Notes: generated from the letters alone by a model not told the origin. DNA of 64,000 bases from Stenotrophomonas sp. SAU14A_NAIMI4_5 (GCF_003086795.1 NZ_CP026003.1:3212579-3276578); one strand, 5' to 3'. Counted from the stretch's first letter, positions 35,767 through 44,677 are shown. Numbers and translations are program-made.

Positions 35767-37497
35767 ATGGCCGTTTTGCTCCCGGAGCCCGCTGTGCCCG
35801 TAGCCCTGCCCCGCCGCTGGTTCCTGCCCCTGCTTTGGGTGCTGATGATCGTCTCGCTGGGCGCCGGCCTCGGCATGCGCCAGCCGCAGCCGCCGGACGA
35901 GCCGCGCTTCGTGCTGGCCGCGCGGGCCATGGTCGACAGCGGGGAATGGCTGCTGCCGCACCGCGGCAGCGAGCTCTACGCGGAAAAGCCGCCAGTGTTC
36001 ATGTGGCTGCAGGCCGTCGCCCACCGGGTCGTCGGCAGCTGGCAGTGGTCGTTCCTACTGCCCTCGCTGCTGGCGGCCCTGCTCAGCCTGTGGCTGGTCT
36101 CGGACCTGGCGCGACGGCTATGGTCGCCACGGCACTCCCTGTACGCGATGGCGGCGCTGTTCTGCACGCTGCAGTTCGGGCTGATGGCCAAGCGCGCACA
36201 GATCGACATGGTGCTGGTGGCAATGACCACCGTGGCCCTGTGGGGCCTGCTGCGCCACCTCAGTGAACGCCGCAACCTGCCGGCGCTGTGGCTGGCCGGC
36301 TTCGCCGCTGGCCTGGGCACGGTGACCAAGGGCGTGGGCTTCCTGCCGCTGTTGATGGTGCTGCCCTGGTTCGGCTGGTGGCTGTACCAGCGCCGCCGCG
36401 GGCAGGCCGTGTCCGGCCCGCACCCGGCCACCCTGCTGTGGCTGCTGCCGGCCTTCCTGCTGGGCACGGCGGTGTGGCTGGCGCCGCTGGGCTGGGCCCT
36501 GCTGCACGAACCCAGCGCATCGCTGCAGTCGTATGCGCACGAGCTGCTGTTCAAGCAGACCGGCACCCGTTACGCCAACGCCTGGCACCACCGCCAGCCG
36601 GTCTGGTACTACCTGCAGGTGATCCTGACGCTGTGGCTGCCCGGCAGCCTGCTGCTGCCGCTGCTGGCCAAGCCCTGGTGGCGCCGCCTGCGCCGTGGCG
36701 ACCGCCGGCAGTGGCTGCTGCTGGGCTGGGCGCTGCTGGTGCTGCTGTTCTTCAGCGCCAGCCCGGGCAAGCGCGAGGTCTACGTGCTGCCGATGCTGCC
36801 GGCGATGGCCCTGGCCGTGGCCCCGCTGCTGCCGGGCCTGCTGCGCCGCCTGTGCGTGCGCCGCTACCTGTTCGGCTACAGCCTGGTGCTGATGCTGGCC
36901 ACCGGCACGCTGGGCGTGATGATGATGACCGACAGCCACTGGGTGCAGGCCCAGCTGGCGCGACGGGCGATGCCCGATTCGCTGCTGCCGGTGCTTGGCA
37001 ATGGCCTGCTGGTCTTCGCCATTGCCGTGGCCACGCTGGCGGTCTGGCTGCGGGTGCGTCGTGCGGCCCTGCTGGTGCTGCTGACCCACGGCATGCTGTG
37101 GATGCTGTACGGGCTGGTGCTGATGCCCACGCTGGACCCCTACGCCTCCGCCTCTGCGCTGATGCAGCGGGTCGGCAAGCGGATCGGACCGGATGCCGAG
37201 TTGGCCCTGGTGGCCTGGCGCGAACAGAACCTGCTGCAGGCCGACCGGCCGGTACGTGAGTTCGGCTTCAAGCGCCCCTGGGCCGAGCAGTGGCACGATG
37301 CCGGCCCGTGGCTGGCCAAGGCCCCGGAAAAGCGCTGGGTGCTGGTGCTGGACAAGGCCATGAGCCCCTGCGTGGATCCGGCCCAGGTGATCGACATCGG
37401 CATCGCCAACCGGAACCGCTGGCAGCTGCTGCCGGGCAGTGCCTGGGACGCCAGCTGCCATGCCGAACGTGCCGGTGCTTCGGAAGAAGAAGACTGA
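35767..37497 (+). CDS. ArnT-like glycosyltransferase (GT83/PMT superfamily)
   Basis: 576 residues with about 12 membrane helices. The catalytic-loop acid is in QPQPPDEPRFVLAARAMVDSG, just after the first helix, as in ArnT; EKPPVFMW follows, typical of phospholipid-linked sugar transferases. It moves a sugar from an undecaprenyl or polyprenyl carrier to a periplasmic acceptor, probably lipid A or LPS core. No ugd/arnA genes are near, so the sugar need not be aminoarabinose. The ATG at 35767 lacks a clear ribosome site; a GTG at 35794 has GGAG 7 nt upstream and may be the true start. First gene of a three-gene set. Confidence 0.85.
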   Translation: MAVLLPEPAVPVALPRRWFLPLLWVLMIVSLGAGLGMRQPQPPDEPRFVLAARAMVDSGEWLLPHRGSELYAEKPPVFMWLQAVAHRVVGSWQWSFLLPSLLAALLSLWLVSDLARRLWSPRHSLYAMAALFCTLQFGLMAKRAQIDMVLVAMTTVALWGLLRHLSERRNLPALWLAGFAAGLGTVTKGVGFLPLLMVLPWFGWWLYQRRRGQAVSGPHPATLLWLLPAFLLGTAVWLAPLGWALLHEPSASLQSYAHELLFKQTGTRYANAWHHRQPVWYYLQVILTLWLPGSLLLPLLAKPWWRRLRRGDRRQWLLLGWALLVLLFFSASPGKREVYVLPMLPAMALAVAPLLPGLLRRLCVRRYLFGYSLVLMLATGTLGVMMMTDSHWVQAQLARRAMPDSLLPVLGNGLLVFAIAVATLAVWLRVRRAALLVLLTHGMLWMLYGLVLMPTLDPYASASALMQRVGKRIGPDAELALVAWREQNLLQADRPVREFGFKRPWAEQWHDAGPWLAKAPEKRWVLVLDKAMSPCVDPAQVIDIGIANRNRWQLLPGSAWDASCHAERAGASEEED

Positions 37498-37593
37498 ACG
37501 CTGGCTCGCGCCGGGGCGGCATTAACCCGGCGCGAACAGATGTACGACCCTTCTCCGACATGAAGGTGACGAGCATGGCCGCGGATTCCTGCC

Positions 37594-38376
37594 ATGGCCC
37601 CTTCCCGCATGCCCGCTCGTCCCCTTGTCCCGGCTTCTGCCTTCACGCCTTCGTGGCTGGCATCGCGTTTCGCACTGACGCACCTGCTGCTGCCGTTGGC
37701 CGTCGGCGTTCCGCTGTTCGTCCTGTTGATGGGCTTTGGCGGTGACCAGTGGGTGGCCGACCACTTGTTCCGCCTGGAGGGCGGCCACTGGGCACTGCAG
37801 GATGCCTGGCTGACCCGCGCGGTCGTGCACAAGGGCGGCAAGTGGCTGAGCACGGCGGCGGCCCTGGTGGCGATCCTGCTGTGCTTCCACCACTGGCGCC
37901 GCGGCCGCGACCGCACCCTGCGCTGGGCGTTGCTGTACGTGGTGGTGGCGATGGCGCTGGGCACCGGCCTGATCTCGCTGCTCAAGGCGCTGGTGCCGAT
38001 GGACTGCCCCTGGGACCTGCTGCGCTATGGCGGCCACGAGCCCTTCATCGGCCTGCTGGCCAGCCGCCCCGAGGGCATGCCCGTGCGTGCCTGTTTCCCG
38101 GCCGGCCATGCCAGCGCCGGCTACGCCTGGCTGTGCCTGTACTTCTTCGCCCTGCTCTGGCGCCCGGCGTGGCGCTGGGCCGGGCTGTGGATCGGCCTCG
38201 GCAGCGGCCTGGTGTTCGGCATCAGCCAGCAGCTGCGCGGCGCCCATTTTCTTTCGCATGACGTTGCCACGGCCTTGCTGTGTTGGCTGCTGTCGCTGGG
38301 CCTGTTCCTGATCACGGAGCGGCTGCTGGCCCGGCGCACGCTGGAACGTCCGACCCGCCAGGAGGCACGTGCATGA
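37594..38376 (+). CDS. PAP2 family phosphatase (LpxT/LpxE-like)
   Basis: 260 residues, about 6 membrane helices. Phosphatase motifs are KALVPMDCP (C1 Lys region), PAGHASAGYA (C2, catalytic His) and RGAHFLSHDVATA (C3, catalytic His). Such enzymes remove or transfer phosphate on lipid A or undecaprenyl pyrophosphate at the outer face of the inner membrane. Its stop overlaps the start of the phosphoethanolamine transferase (ATGA), so the two are coupled: removing or recycling phosphates and then adding phosphoethanolamine is a logical pair. Confidence 0.88.
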   Translation: MAPSRMPARPLVPASAFTPSWLASRFALTHLLLPLAVGVPLFVLLMGFGGDQWVADHLFRLEGGHWALQDAWLTRAVVHKGGKWLSTAAALVAILLCFHHWRRGRDRTLRWALLYVVVAMALGTGLISLLKALVPMDCPWDLLRYGGHEPFIGLLASRPEGMPVRACFPAGHASAGYAWLCLYFFALLWRPAWRWAGLWIGLGSGLVFGISQQLRGAHFLSHDVATALLCWLLSLGLFLITERLLARRTLERPTRQEARA

Positions 38377-40022
38377 ATGCATCGGTCCAACGTTCGCTGC
38401 GCCTGCCGGCACTGGCCAGCCTTCATCGCTGGCGCCCGCAGCTGTCCACCGAAGCGCTGATCGCGCTGACGAGCCTGTTCTTCGCGGTGGCCGGCAACGG
38501 CCTGTTCTGGCACAGCGCCATGGCCAGCCATCCCGGCAGCCTGCGCTACGCGCTGTCGCTGTTCCTGCTGCTGCTCGGCGCGCACGGCGTGCTGCTGGGC
38601 ATCCTGGTCTGGCGCTGGAATGCCAAGGTGGTGACCAGCGTGCTGCTGCTGGTGACCGCCTTCGCCGCGCACTACATGAGCCAGTTCCACATCTACCTGG
38701 ATGCGGACATGCTGCGCAACGTGCTGGCGACCGATCCGAAGGAAAGCCGCGAGCTGATGACGGCCTCGCTGGTCTGGCCGGTGCTGCTGCTGGCGGTGCT
38801 GCCGATGGTGCTGCTGTGGCGGGTGGAACTGCGCCGCCGCAGCTGGGGCCGCACCCTGCTGTGGCGCGTGGGCTTCCTGCTGGTGGCGGCGGTCACCGCC
38901 GTGGGTGGCGCGCTGATGTCGTTCCAGGATGTCTCGGCGCTGATGCGCAACCAGCGCGAAGTGCGCTACCTGGCCACGCCGGCCAACGTGCTGCTGGGCA
39001 TGCCGCGTGCGCTGCGCGGCGACAACCCGGTGCAGCGCGCGCCGAAACTGCCGATCGGCACCGATGCCAAGGCCACCCCGCGCGCGCCGACCAGCAAGCC
39101 GCGGCTGCTGGTGATCGTGATGGGCGAAACCGTGCGTGCGCAGAACTGGGGCCTCAACGGCGGGCGCAACACCACGCCGGAACTGGCGCAGGCGCCGGTA
39201 ATCAATTTCCCGGACATGCATTCTTGCGGCACCAGCACCGAAGTCTCGCTGCCCTGCATGTACTCGCCCTGGGGCCGGCACGAGTACGACGAGAAGAAGA
39301 TCCGCGCGCACCAGTCGCTGCTGCACGTGCTGAACCGCGCCGGCGTCACGCCGCTGTGGCGTGACAACCAGTCCGGCTGCAAGGGCGTCTGCGAAGGCCT
39401 TGATTTCCAGTCACTGTCCGACGCGACAACGCCCGGCCTGTGTGCGGATGGCCGCTGCATGGATGAGATCCTGCTGCAGGATCTGGCCACGCAGGTGCGT
39501 GCCAAGCCGGGCGATCGCGTGGTGGTGCTGCACCAGCTGGGCAACCATGGCCCGGCCTACTTCGAGCGCTATCCGGCGGCTTTCGCGCGCTTCAAGCCGA
39601 CCTGCGATACGCGTGACATCGGCCGCTGCTCGCGCGAGGAGATCGTCAACAGCTACGACAACGCGGTGCTCTACACCGACCACTTCCTGAGCAAGACGAT
39701 CGGCACGCTGCAGGGCCTGCAGGACTACGACACGGCGATGATCTACCTGTCCGACCACGGCGAGTCGCTGGGTGAGAAGGGCCTGTTCCTGCACGGCGTA
39801 CCGTACGCGATCGCTCCGGCCGAGCAGACCAGCGTGCCGATGACGATGTGGTTCTCGCCGGGCTTCGCCCGCAGCCGCGGGCTGGACCTGCAGTGCCTGC
39901 GCAAGCGTTCGGCGGCGTACACCGACCACGACAACCTGTTCCCGTCGGTGCTGGGGCTGATGCAGGTGAAGACGGCACTTTACGAACGCGACCGCGACCT
40001 CTTCGCCGGCTGCGAGAGCTGA
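38373..40022 (+). CDS. eptA: Phosphoethanolamine-lipid A transferase (EptA/MCR family)
   Basis: 549 residues. Five N-terminal membrane helices (to about residue 185) precede an alkaline-phosphatase-fold domain. Seen are the metal/nucleophile regions VIVMGETVRAQNWGLNG and MHSCGTSTEVSLPCMYS (catalytic Thr in the segment), HQLGNHGP, and the metal site LSDHGESLGEKGLFLHG. It adds phosphoethanolamine to lipid A phosphates, lowering binding of cationic peptides. The ATG at 38373 is preceded by GGAGG. EptA, ArnT-like and PAP2 genes together with the divergent two-component pair form one envelope-remodelling locus. Confidence 0.93.
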   Translation: MNASVQRSLRLPALASLHRWRPQLSTEALIALTSLFFAVAGNGLFWHSAMASHPGSLRYALSLFLLLLGAHGVLLGILVWRWNAKVVTSVLLLVTAFAAHYMSQFHIYLDADMLRNVLATDPKESRELMTASLVWPVLLLAVLPMVLLWRVELRRRSWGRTLLWRVGFLLVAAVTAVGGALMSFQDVSALMRNQREVRYLATPANVLLGMPRALRGDNPVQRAPKLPIGTDAKATPRAPTSKPRLLVIVMGETVRAQNWGLNGGRNTTPELAQAPVINFPDMHSCGTSTEVSLPCMYSPWGRHEYDEKKIRAHQSLLHVLNRAGVTPLWRDNQSGCKGVCEGLDFQSLSDATTPGLCADGRCMDEILLQDLATQVRAKPGDRVVVLHQLGNHGPAYFERYPAAFARFKPTCDTRDIGRCSREEIVNSYDNAVLYTDHFLSKTIGTLQGLQDYDTAMIYLSDHGESLGEKGLFLHGVPYAIAPAEQTSVPMTMWFSPGFARSRGLDLQCLRKRSAAYTDHDNLFPSVLGLMQVKTALYERDRDLFAGCES

Positions 40023-40102
40023 GGGGTTGTGTTCTGGCAGGGCTTGCAGCCCTGCACCTGCCGAATCACCGTCAACGTCAAACGCCTGCATTCCGTGGGA
40101 TG

Positions 40103-40283
40103 GCGGGGTGGGTCCGGTTGAGGGGGACGCCGTAACCCCCCCTCCGGGGTCCGGCCCAGCCGCTGGCGGCTGTGCGTTCGGGCGCTCGCGAAGCAGTGCT
40201 TCGCAAGCAAAGCGCCCTCACCCATGGGGGCTTGGTCGCGCCATCCATGGCGCTCACACCCCCTCAACCGGACCCACCCCGCC
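40103..40283 (+). repeat. Nested palindrome, type C arms
   Basis: 25-bp arms at 40103-40127 and 40259-40283 identical to those at 12207-12388, opposite orientation. The 131-bp core includes ACGCCGTAACCCCC, a hairpin GGGCGCTCGCG/GCAAAGCGCCC and CCATGGGGGCTTGGTCG. Confidence 0.9.
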
Positions 40284-40357
40284 TTCGACAGACCTCCGCG
40301 ATCTGTCGGAAAGGCGTTCTGCTCTGGTGGGTGCCGACCGTTGGTCGGCACGAATGA

Positions 40358-40676
40358 ATTCATTCGATATCTGACAGATGTGTCGACCAACGGTCGACAC
40401 CTACCAACAGCCGCGTGTCCCAGTAGATCCACGCCATGCGTGGATGATTCATTCGATATCTGACAGATGTGTCGACCAACGGTCGACACCTACCAACAGC
40501 CGCGTGTCCCAGTAGATCCACGCCATGCGTGGATGACTCATTCGATATCTGACAGATGTGCCGACCAACGGTCGGCACCTACCAACAGCCGCGTGTCCCA
40601 GTAGATCCACGCCATGCGTGGATGATTCATTCGACATCTGACAGATGTGCCGACCAACGGTCGGCACCCACCATCA
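40358..40676. repeat. Tandem array of 89-bp units, each with two GTAG hairpins
   Basis: Three full units start at 40358, 40447 and 40536, with a partial fourth from 40625. Each holds CATTCGATATCTGACAGA, a palindrome GTCGACC-AAC-GGTCGAC (changed to GCCGACC...GGTCGGC in later units), CTAC, a spacer CAACAGCCGCGTGTCCCA, then GTAGATCCACGCCATGCG. The two GTAG ends of a pair therefore face each other. Confidence 0.92.
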
Positions 40677-40712
40677 GCAGCAGGTTCCAACAGCCGCGTG
40701 AAACTGTCGAAG

Positions 40713-41069
40713 GCGGGGCACTGTGGGTTTGCGGGGTGTGAGCCGCATGGATGCGGCGACCAAGCCCCCATGGTGAAGTGACCCCCTGGAGTTGGACACC
40801 TGATCCAACCCAGAGGGTTATATGAATAGATATGAGGTTCGTTTCAAATTGCAGGTGGCCAAAGAGGCCTGCAAGACCTCCACATCGGTCAAGGCGGTTG
40901 TACATCCGGTACTACAACGAAGACCGTATCCGATTGAAACTAAAGGGCCTGAGCCCGGTAAAGTACCGGCAGCAGGCCGCGTTGGCCGCCTGATCCCCCA
41001 ACTGTCCAACTTTTGGGGGTCACTTCATGGACGGGTTCACGGCGTCCCCGCAAACCCACAGTGCCCCGC
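40713..41069 (-). repeat. Nested palindrome, type A arms, interrupted
   Basis: 24-bp arms at 40713-40736 and 41046-41069 match the copy at 11911-12010. The core is in reverse orientation and split at CCATGG by the inserted element at 40774-41027. Confidence 0.9.
40774..41027 (+). mobile_element. IS3-family insertion sequence remnant (254 bp, internally deleted)
   Basis: Terminal inverted repeats of 25 bp match at 22 positions (left starts TGAAGTGACCCCC, 40774-40798; right is 41003-41027). A 3-bp duplication TGG flanks it (40771-40773 and 41028-41030), as expected for IS3 elements. Inside, from 40822, the start of OrfA is readable (MNRYEVRFKLQVAKEACK). From about 40900 the last 30 codons of OrfB follow in another frame (YNEDRIRLKLKGLSPVKYR...), ending at TGA 40991. 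The central transposase, including the DDE core, is gone, so it is not autonomous. Confidence 0.9.
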
Positions 41070-41222
41070 CATCCCACGGAATGCGGGCTTTTGATCTTGC
41101 TTCGGCTTCGGCCTCTGCAGGTGCAGGGCGCAGCCCTGCCGGACCCCACCAACCTTCCCCACTTGCGGTAGGCACGCGCGCCCACTAGCCTTCGGCCGTC
41201 GTTCACCACCCAAGGACCGCCC

Positions 41223-43187
41223 GTGACTCACCGCCATCTCCTGCTGGCCTCGGCTATCGCCGCCGCCACGCTGGCCCTGGTCGCCTGCAAGAAGGAACCT
41301 TCGCCCGGCACCGAGGCCGCCACCGCCAGCGCGCCCGCCGGCGAGACCGCCGACCAGTTCGTCGCCCGCATCAACGCCGAATTCAAGGCCGCCTACCCGG
41401 AGATGACCTCGGCACAGTGGCTGTCCTCCACCTACATCAACAGCGATTCCGAACGCATCGCCGCCAAGGCCAACGAGCGCTCGCTGACCCAGCTCAACAG
41501 CTGGATCGAGCAGGCCGGCAAGTTCGAAGGCCAGCCGATGAGCGAGGACAGCAAGCGCGCCATCCACCTGCTGAAGCTGATGTCCTCGATGCCGGCGCCG
41601 CGTGATCCGGCCAAACTGGCCCAACTGACCCAGATCGCCACCCGCATGGAAGGCAGCTACGGCGCAGGCAAGTACTGCACTGATGCCAACGATCCCAACT
41701 CCTGCCGCCAGCTCGGCGAGCTGGAGCAGGTGCTGGCGCGCAGCCGCGACTACGACGCGCAGCTCGATGCCTGGCAGGGGTGGCACAGCACGACCAAGAG
41801 CATGCGCGGCGACTACCAGCAGTTCGTCAGCCTGGTCAACGAGGGCGCCAAGGGCATGGGCTTCACCGATGCCGGGCAGATGTGGCGCAGCGGCTACGAC
41901 ATGCCGCCGGAGCAGATCGGGCCGGAAACCGACCGCCTGTGGGAACAGGTCAAGCCGATGTACGAGCAGCTGCACTGCTATGCGCGCGGCAAGCTGGACA
42001 AGACCTACGGCAAGGACAAGGCCGAAGTAGGCAACGGCCTGATCGCCGCGCACCTGATGGGCAACATGTGGCAGCAGGACTGGTCCAACCTGTGGGACCA
42101 GCTGGAACCGTACCCGGGTGCCGGCAGCCTGGACATCACCGGGGCGCTGGAAAAGCAGTACCAGGCCAACCTGAGTGCGGCGCTGGCCAAGGCCGGCAAG
42201 GATGCCAACGTCGCTGCACAGTACAAGGCGCAGCGCGAGGCCGAACTGCGCACCGCCAAGCAGATGACCGAACGCGCCCAGGACTTCTACGTGTCGCTGG
42301 GCATGCCCTCGCTACCGCAGTCGTACTGGGAACGTACCCAGTTCATCAAGCCCGATGACCGCGACGTGGTCTGCCACGCCAGTGCCTGGGACATGAACAT
42401 GGAAGGCGACGTGCGCACCAAGATGTGCATCAAGCCGAACGAAGAGAACTTCACCACCATCTACCACGAGCTGGGCCACCTGTATTACGACCTGGCCTAC
42501 AACCCGCTGCCGCCGCTGTTCCAGGGCGGTGCCAACGATGGCTTCCACGAGGCGATCGGCGACACCATCGTGCTGGCGATGACGCCCAAGTACCTGAGCT
42601 CGATCGGCCTGGTGCACGCGCCGACCGAAAGCCGCGAGGCGGTCATCAACAACCAGATGCGCATGGCCCTGTCAGGCGTGTCGTTCCTGCCGTTCGGCCT
42701 GATGATCGACCGCTGGCGCTGGGGCGTGTTCGATGGTTCGATCACCCCGGACAACTACAACAAGGCGTGGTGGGACCTGAAGGCGAAGTACCAGGGCGTG
42801 GCCCCGGCCAGCACCCGTGGCGAGGAGTTCTTCGATCCGGGCGCGAAGTACCACGTGCCGGGCAACACGCCATACACCCGCTACTTCCTGGCGCGCATCC
42901 TGCAGTTCCAGTTCTACAAGGGCCTGTGCGATGCGGCCGGCTTCAAGGGCCCGCTGCATGAGTGCACGTTCTACGGCAACAAGGAGGCCGGGCAGAAGTA
43001 CTGGGCGATGCTGAGCAAGGGCGCCAGCCAGCCGTGGCAGGCCACGCTGAAGGAGCTGACCGGCAGTGACAAGCTCGATGCCGGCCCGATGATCGAGTAC
43101 TTCAGCCCGGTCAACGACTGGCTGAAGCAGCAGAACCAGGGCCAGATGTGCGGCTGGCAGGCCAGCGCAGCACCGGCGGCGAAATGA
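41223..43187 (+). CDS. M2 family metallopeptidase (ACE-like peptidyl-dipeptidase), lipoprotein
   Basis: 654 residues. The N-terminus (ASAIAAATLALVACKKEP) is a lipoprotein signal with lipobox LVAC. The mostly helical peptidase domain has the zinc motif YHELGHLYYD and the third ligand Glu in GFHEAIGDT, in the M2 order. Bacterial ACE homologues such as XcACE of Xanthomonas remove C-terminal dipeptides; here the enzyme should sit on the periplasmic or outer-membrane lipid face. The start is GTG at 41223, just before the signal sequence. A weak hairpin follows the stop. Confidence 0.93.
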   Translation: MTHRHLLLASAIAAATLALVACKKEPSPGTEAATASAPAGETADQFVARINAEFKAAYPEMTSAQWLSSTYINSDSERIAAKANERSLTQLNSWIEQAGKFEGQPMSEDSKRAIHLLKLMSSMPAPRDPAKLAQLTQIATRMEGSYGAGKYCTDANDPNSCRQLGELEQVLARSRDYDAQLDAWQGWHSTTKSMRGDYQQFVSLVNEGAKGMGFTDAGQMWRSGYDMPPEQIGPETDRLWEQVKPMYEQLHCYARGKLDKTYGKDKAEVGNGLIAAHLMGNMWQQDWSNLWDQLEPYPGAGSLDITGALEKQYQANLSAALAKAGKDANVAAQYKAQREAELRTAKQMTERAQDFYVSLGMPSLPQSYWERTQFIKPDDRDVVCHASAWDMNMEGDVRTKMCIKPNEENFTTIYHELGHLYYDLAYNPLPPLFQGGANDGFHEAIGDTIVLAMTPKYLSSIGLVHAPTESREAVINNQMRMALSGVSFLPFGLMIDRWRWGVFDGSITPDNYNKAWWDLKAKYQGVAPASTRGEEFFDPGAKYHVPGNTPYTRYFLARILQFQFYKGLCDAAGFKGPLHECTFYGNKEAGQKYWAMLSKGASQPWQATLKELTGSDKLDAGPMIEYFSPVNDWLKQQNQGQMCGWQASAAPAAK

Positions 43188-43191
43188 AAGA

Positions 43192-43219
43192 AGGGGCGGC
43201 TCCGCGAGGATCCGCCCCT
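43192..43219 (+). terminator. Hairpin after the M2 peptidase gene
   Basis: Arms AGGGGCGG and CCGCCCCT with an extended, partly paired loop, 4 bp past the stop; no T-run. Confidence 0.5.
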
Positions 43220-43229
43220 GATGTTTCCG

Positions 43230-43298
43230 GTAGCGCCGGGCCATGCCCGGCGGCTTTTCATCGCACCGCTGCGCTCGCCGGGCATGGCCCGGCGCTAC
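43230..43298. repeat. SMAG REP dimer, inverted
   Basis: GTAGCGCCGGGCCATGCCCG at 43230-43252 and its mirror at 43276-43298, the same arrangement and sequence class as 26363-26439. Confidence 0.9.
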
Positions 43299-43308
43299 CC
43301 GATGGGCG

Positions 43309-43701
43309 TCAGCTGTTCTTCTTCGCCGCCATCGCCGCGGCCAGCTCGGCCTTGTATTCCTCGAAGGTCTGGCCCTTCTCCTTGGCCTCGGCCTGCGCGG
43401 CATCGCGCAGCGCATCGGAATACACCAGGCGCACCGGCGTGCCCTTGCGCTCGTGCAGTTCACCGGCCTGCATGATCAGCGCCAGCACCTGCGCGGCACT
43501 CTCGCTGTGGCCGGCGATGCGGCCATCCATGCCCAGCACCCATTCGCCATCGCGGCGCACGACGCCGGCCAGCAGTGTGCGCTGCGCATCGCGCAGTTCG
43601 GCATGCGGCTCCACCGGCGAGGCCTGCGCGGCGGCCTTGTTGGCAGCCTTTTCTTCCTGGCGGCGGCGCTGGTCGCGGCGGGTCTTGGAGGTGGTGGACA
43701 T
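43309..43701 (-). CDS. Hypothetical protein, 130 aa
   Basis: Soluble, highly charged protein. The N-terminal 40 residues are basic and Ala-rich (MSTTSKTRRDQRRRQEEKAANKAAAQ), probably helical or disordered. The centre has a compact domain with VRRDGEWVLGMDGRIAG, and the C-terminus is a Lys/Ala/Glu helix (AEAKEKGQTFEEYKAELAAAMAAKKNS). No domain recognised and no clear ribosome site. The start at 43701 is taken because the upstream extension is Arg-rich and non-conserved. It ends 10 bp from the REP dimer. Confidence 0.65.
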   Translation of the reverse strand: MSTTSKTRRDQRRRQEEKAANKAAAQASPVEPHAELRDAQRTLLAGVVRRDGEWVLGMDGRIAGHSESAAQVLALIMQAGELHERKGTPVRLVYSDALRDAAQAEAKEKGQTFEEYKAELAAAMAAKKNS

Positions 43702-43783
43702 GGGGGGCGATACCGCTACGAGGGGGCGCAAGGATAACGCACCCCGGCCACGACGCCGTTTCACGGGCGCCAGCCGTGCAGGT

Positions 43784-44677
43784 TCAGTCCAGCACCCTGC
43801 CCTGCCGCCAGTAGCCCATGAAGGTCAGCGCACGCCGGTCCAGCCCGCAGTCGCGGACCAGGTGCCGGCGGATCGCCATCACCGCCCCCGCCTCGCCAGC
43901 GACCCACGCGTAGAACGGCCCGGCCACGCCCGCATCGGACTGCTCCCACAGGATCTGCGCGTCCACGTCGATCTCGTCCAGCGCATCGCCCGCCACGACC
44001 GGCGAGGCTGCCAACCATGCCTGCACGGCCTCCACCAGCGCCTGGCCGTAGGCGGCCTGGCCGCGCGGCAGCCACACCAGTTCGGCAGTGGGCGGTGCCT
44101 TCAAGGCGATGGCTCCGCCCTCGCCCGCCACTTCCAGCAGCGCAAGCACGCGCGGCGGATCGACCTGGGCGGCCAGCTCCTCGAGGATGCCGGCCACCGC
44201 CGGCAGCGCGGTCTCGTCGGCCACCAGCAGCACCTGGCCGACCCCGGCCGGCGGCTTCCATTCCCAGCCCTGGCTGCTCTCGGCGCAGTCGGCGTCCGGC
44301 GCCAGCAGCACCACGCGGTCGCCCGGCCGGGCATGCACGGCCCAGCGCGAGGCCGGGCCGGTTTCACCGTGCAGGACGAAATCCACGTCGACTTCGCCCT
44401 GTGCGGCGCGCAGCTGGCGGATGGTGTAGGTGCGCATCGGCGGGCGCTGGTCGTCCGCCAGTTCGCGGTAGCGGGCGTACCAGTCCTCGCCGCTGGGCAC
44501 CTCCGGGGCATCCTGGCCGGGCAAGGGGAAGAACACCTTGATCCGCTGGTCCGGGCCCTCGGTCTTCATCCGCGCCACGTCGGCGCCGGTGAACACCAGG
44601 CGGTGCAGGGAGGGGGAAAGGACGCGGCGCTCCTTCAGCGCCACCTCGAACAGGCGGTAGGTCTGCTGCGCAGCCAT
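43784..44677 (-). CDS. Siderophore-interacting protein (ferric-siderophore reductase)
   Basis: 297 residues. The N-terminal FAD-binding barrel contains the flavin motif RTYTIRQ near residue 82, and the C-terminal NAD(P)H-binding SIP domain ends FMGYWRQGRVLD. Members reduce ferric siderophores in the cytoplasm to release iron, like ViuB/YqjH. The ATG follows GAGGTACCCC. It stands between a hypothetical gene and an efflux pump; no siderophore synthesis genes are in the window. No Fur box was clearly recognised upstream. Confidence 0.9.
   Translation of the reverse strand: MAAQQTYRLFEVALKERRVLSPSLHRLVFTGADVARMKTEGPDQRIKVFFPLPGQDAPEVPSGEDWYARYRELADDQRPPMRTYTIRQLRAAQGEVDVDFVLHGETGPASRWAVHARPGDRVVLLAPDADCAESSQGWEWKPPAGVGQVLLVADETALPAVAGILEELAAQVDPPRVLALLEVAGEGGAIALKAPPTAELVWLPRGQAAYGQALVEAVQAWLAASPVVAGDALDEIDVDAQILWEQSDAGVAGPFYAWVAGEAGAVMAIRRHLVRDCGLDRRALTFMGYWRQGRVLD

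Larger units (their letters stand above)
40038..41139. repeat. Large composite repeat region between eptA and the M2 peptidase
   Basis: A 1.2-kb non-coding region. It is bounded by the hairpin CAGGGCTTGCAGCCCTGCAC (40038-40060) and a related inverted one (41118-41139). Contents in order: type C palindrome (40103-40283), GTAG-type hairpin near 40331, tandem array (40358-40676), type A palindrome (40713-41069) split by an IS3 remnant (40774-41027). No functional gene is seen. Confidence 0.87.

Noticed and set aside
40358..40676. Tandem 89-bp array considered as CRISPR
   Set aside because: The units are almost identical along their whole length; there are no unique spacers and no cas genes. The content is GTAG hairpins.
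40360..40771. Overlapping minus-strand ORFs with repeated peptides (such as LLGHAAVGRCRPLV)
   Set aside because: They arise from translating the tandem repeat; 89 is not a multiple of three and no ribosome site or family is seen.
40822..41094. 90-aa ORF inside the IS remnant
   Set aside because: Only its first 26 or so codons belong to OrfA; the rest is out of frame OrfB end and palindrome arm, so it is not a functional gene.
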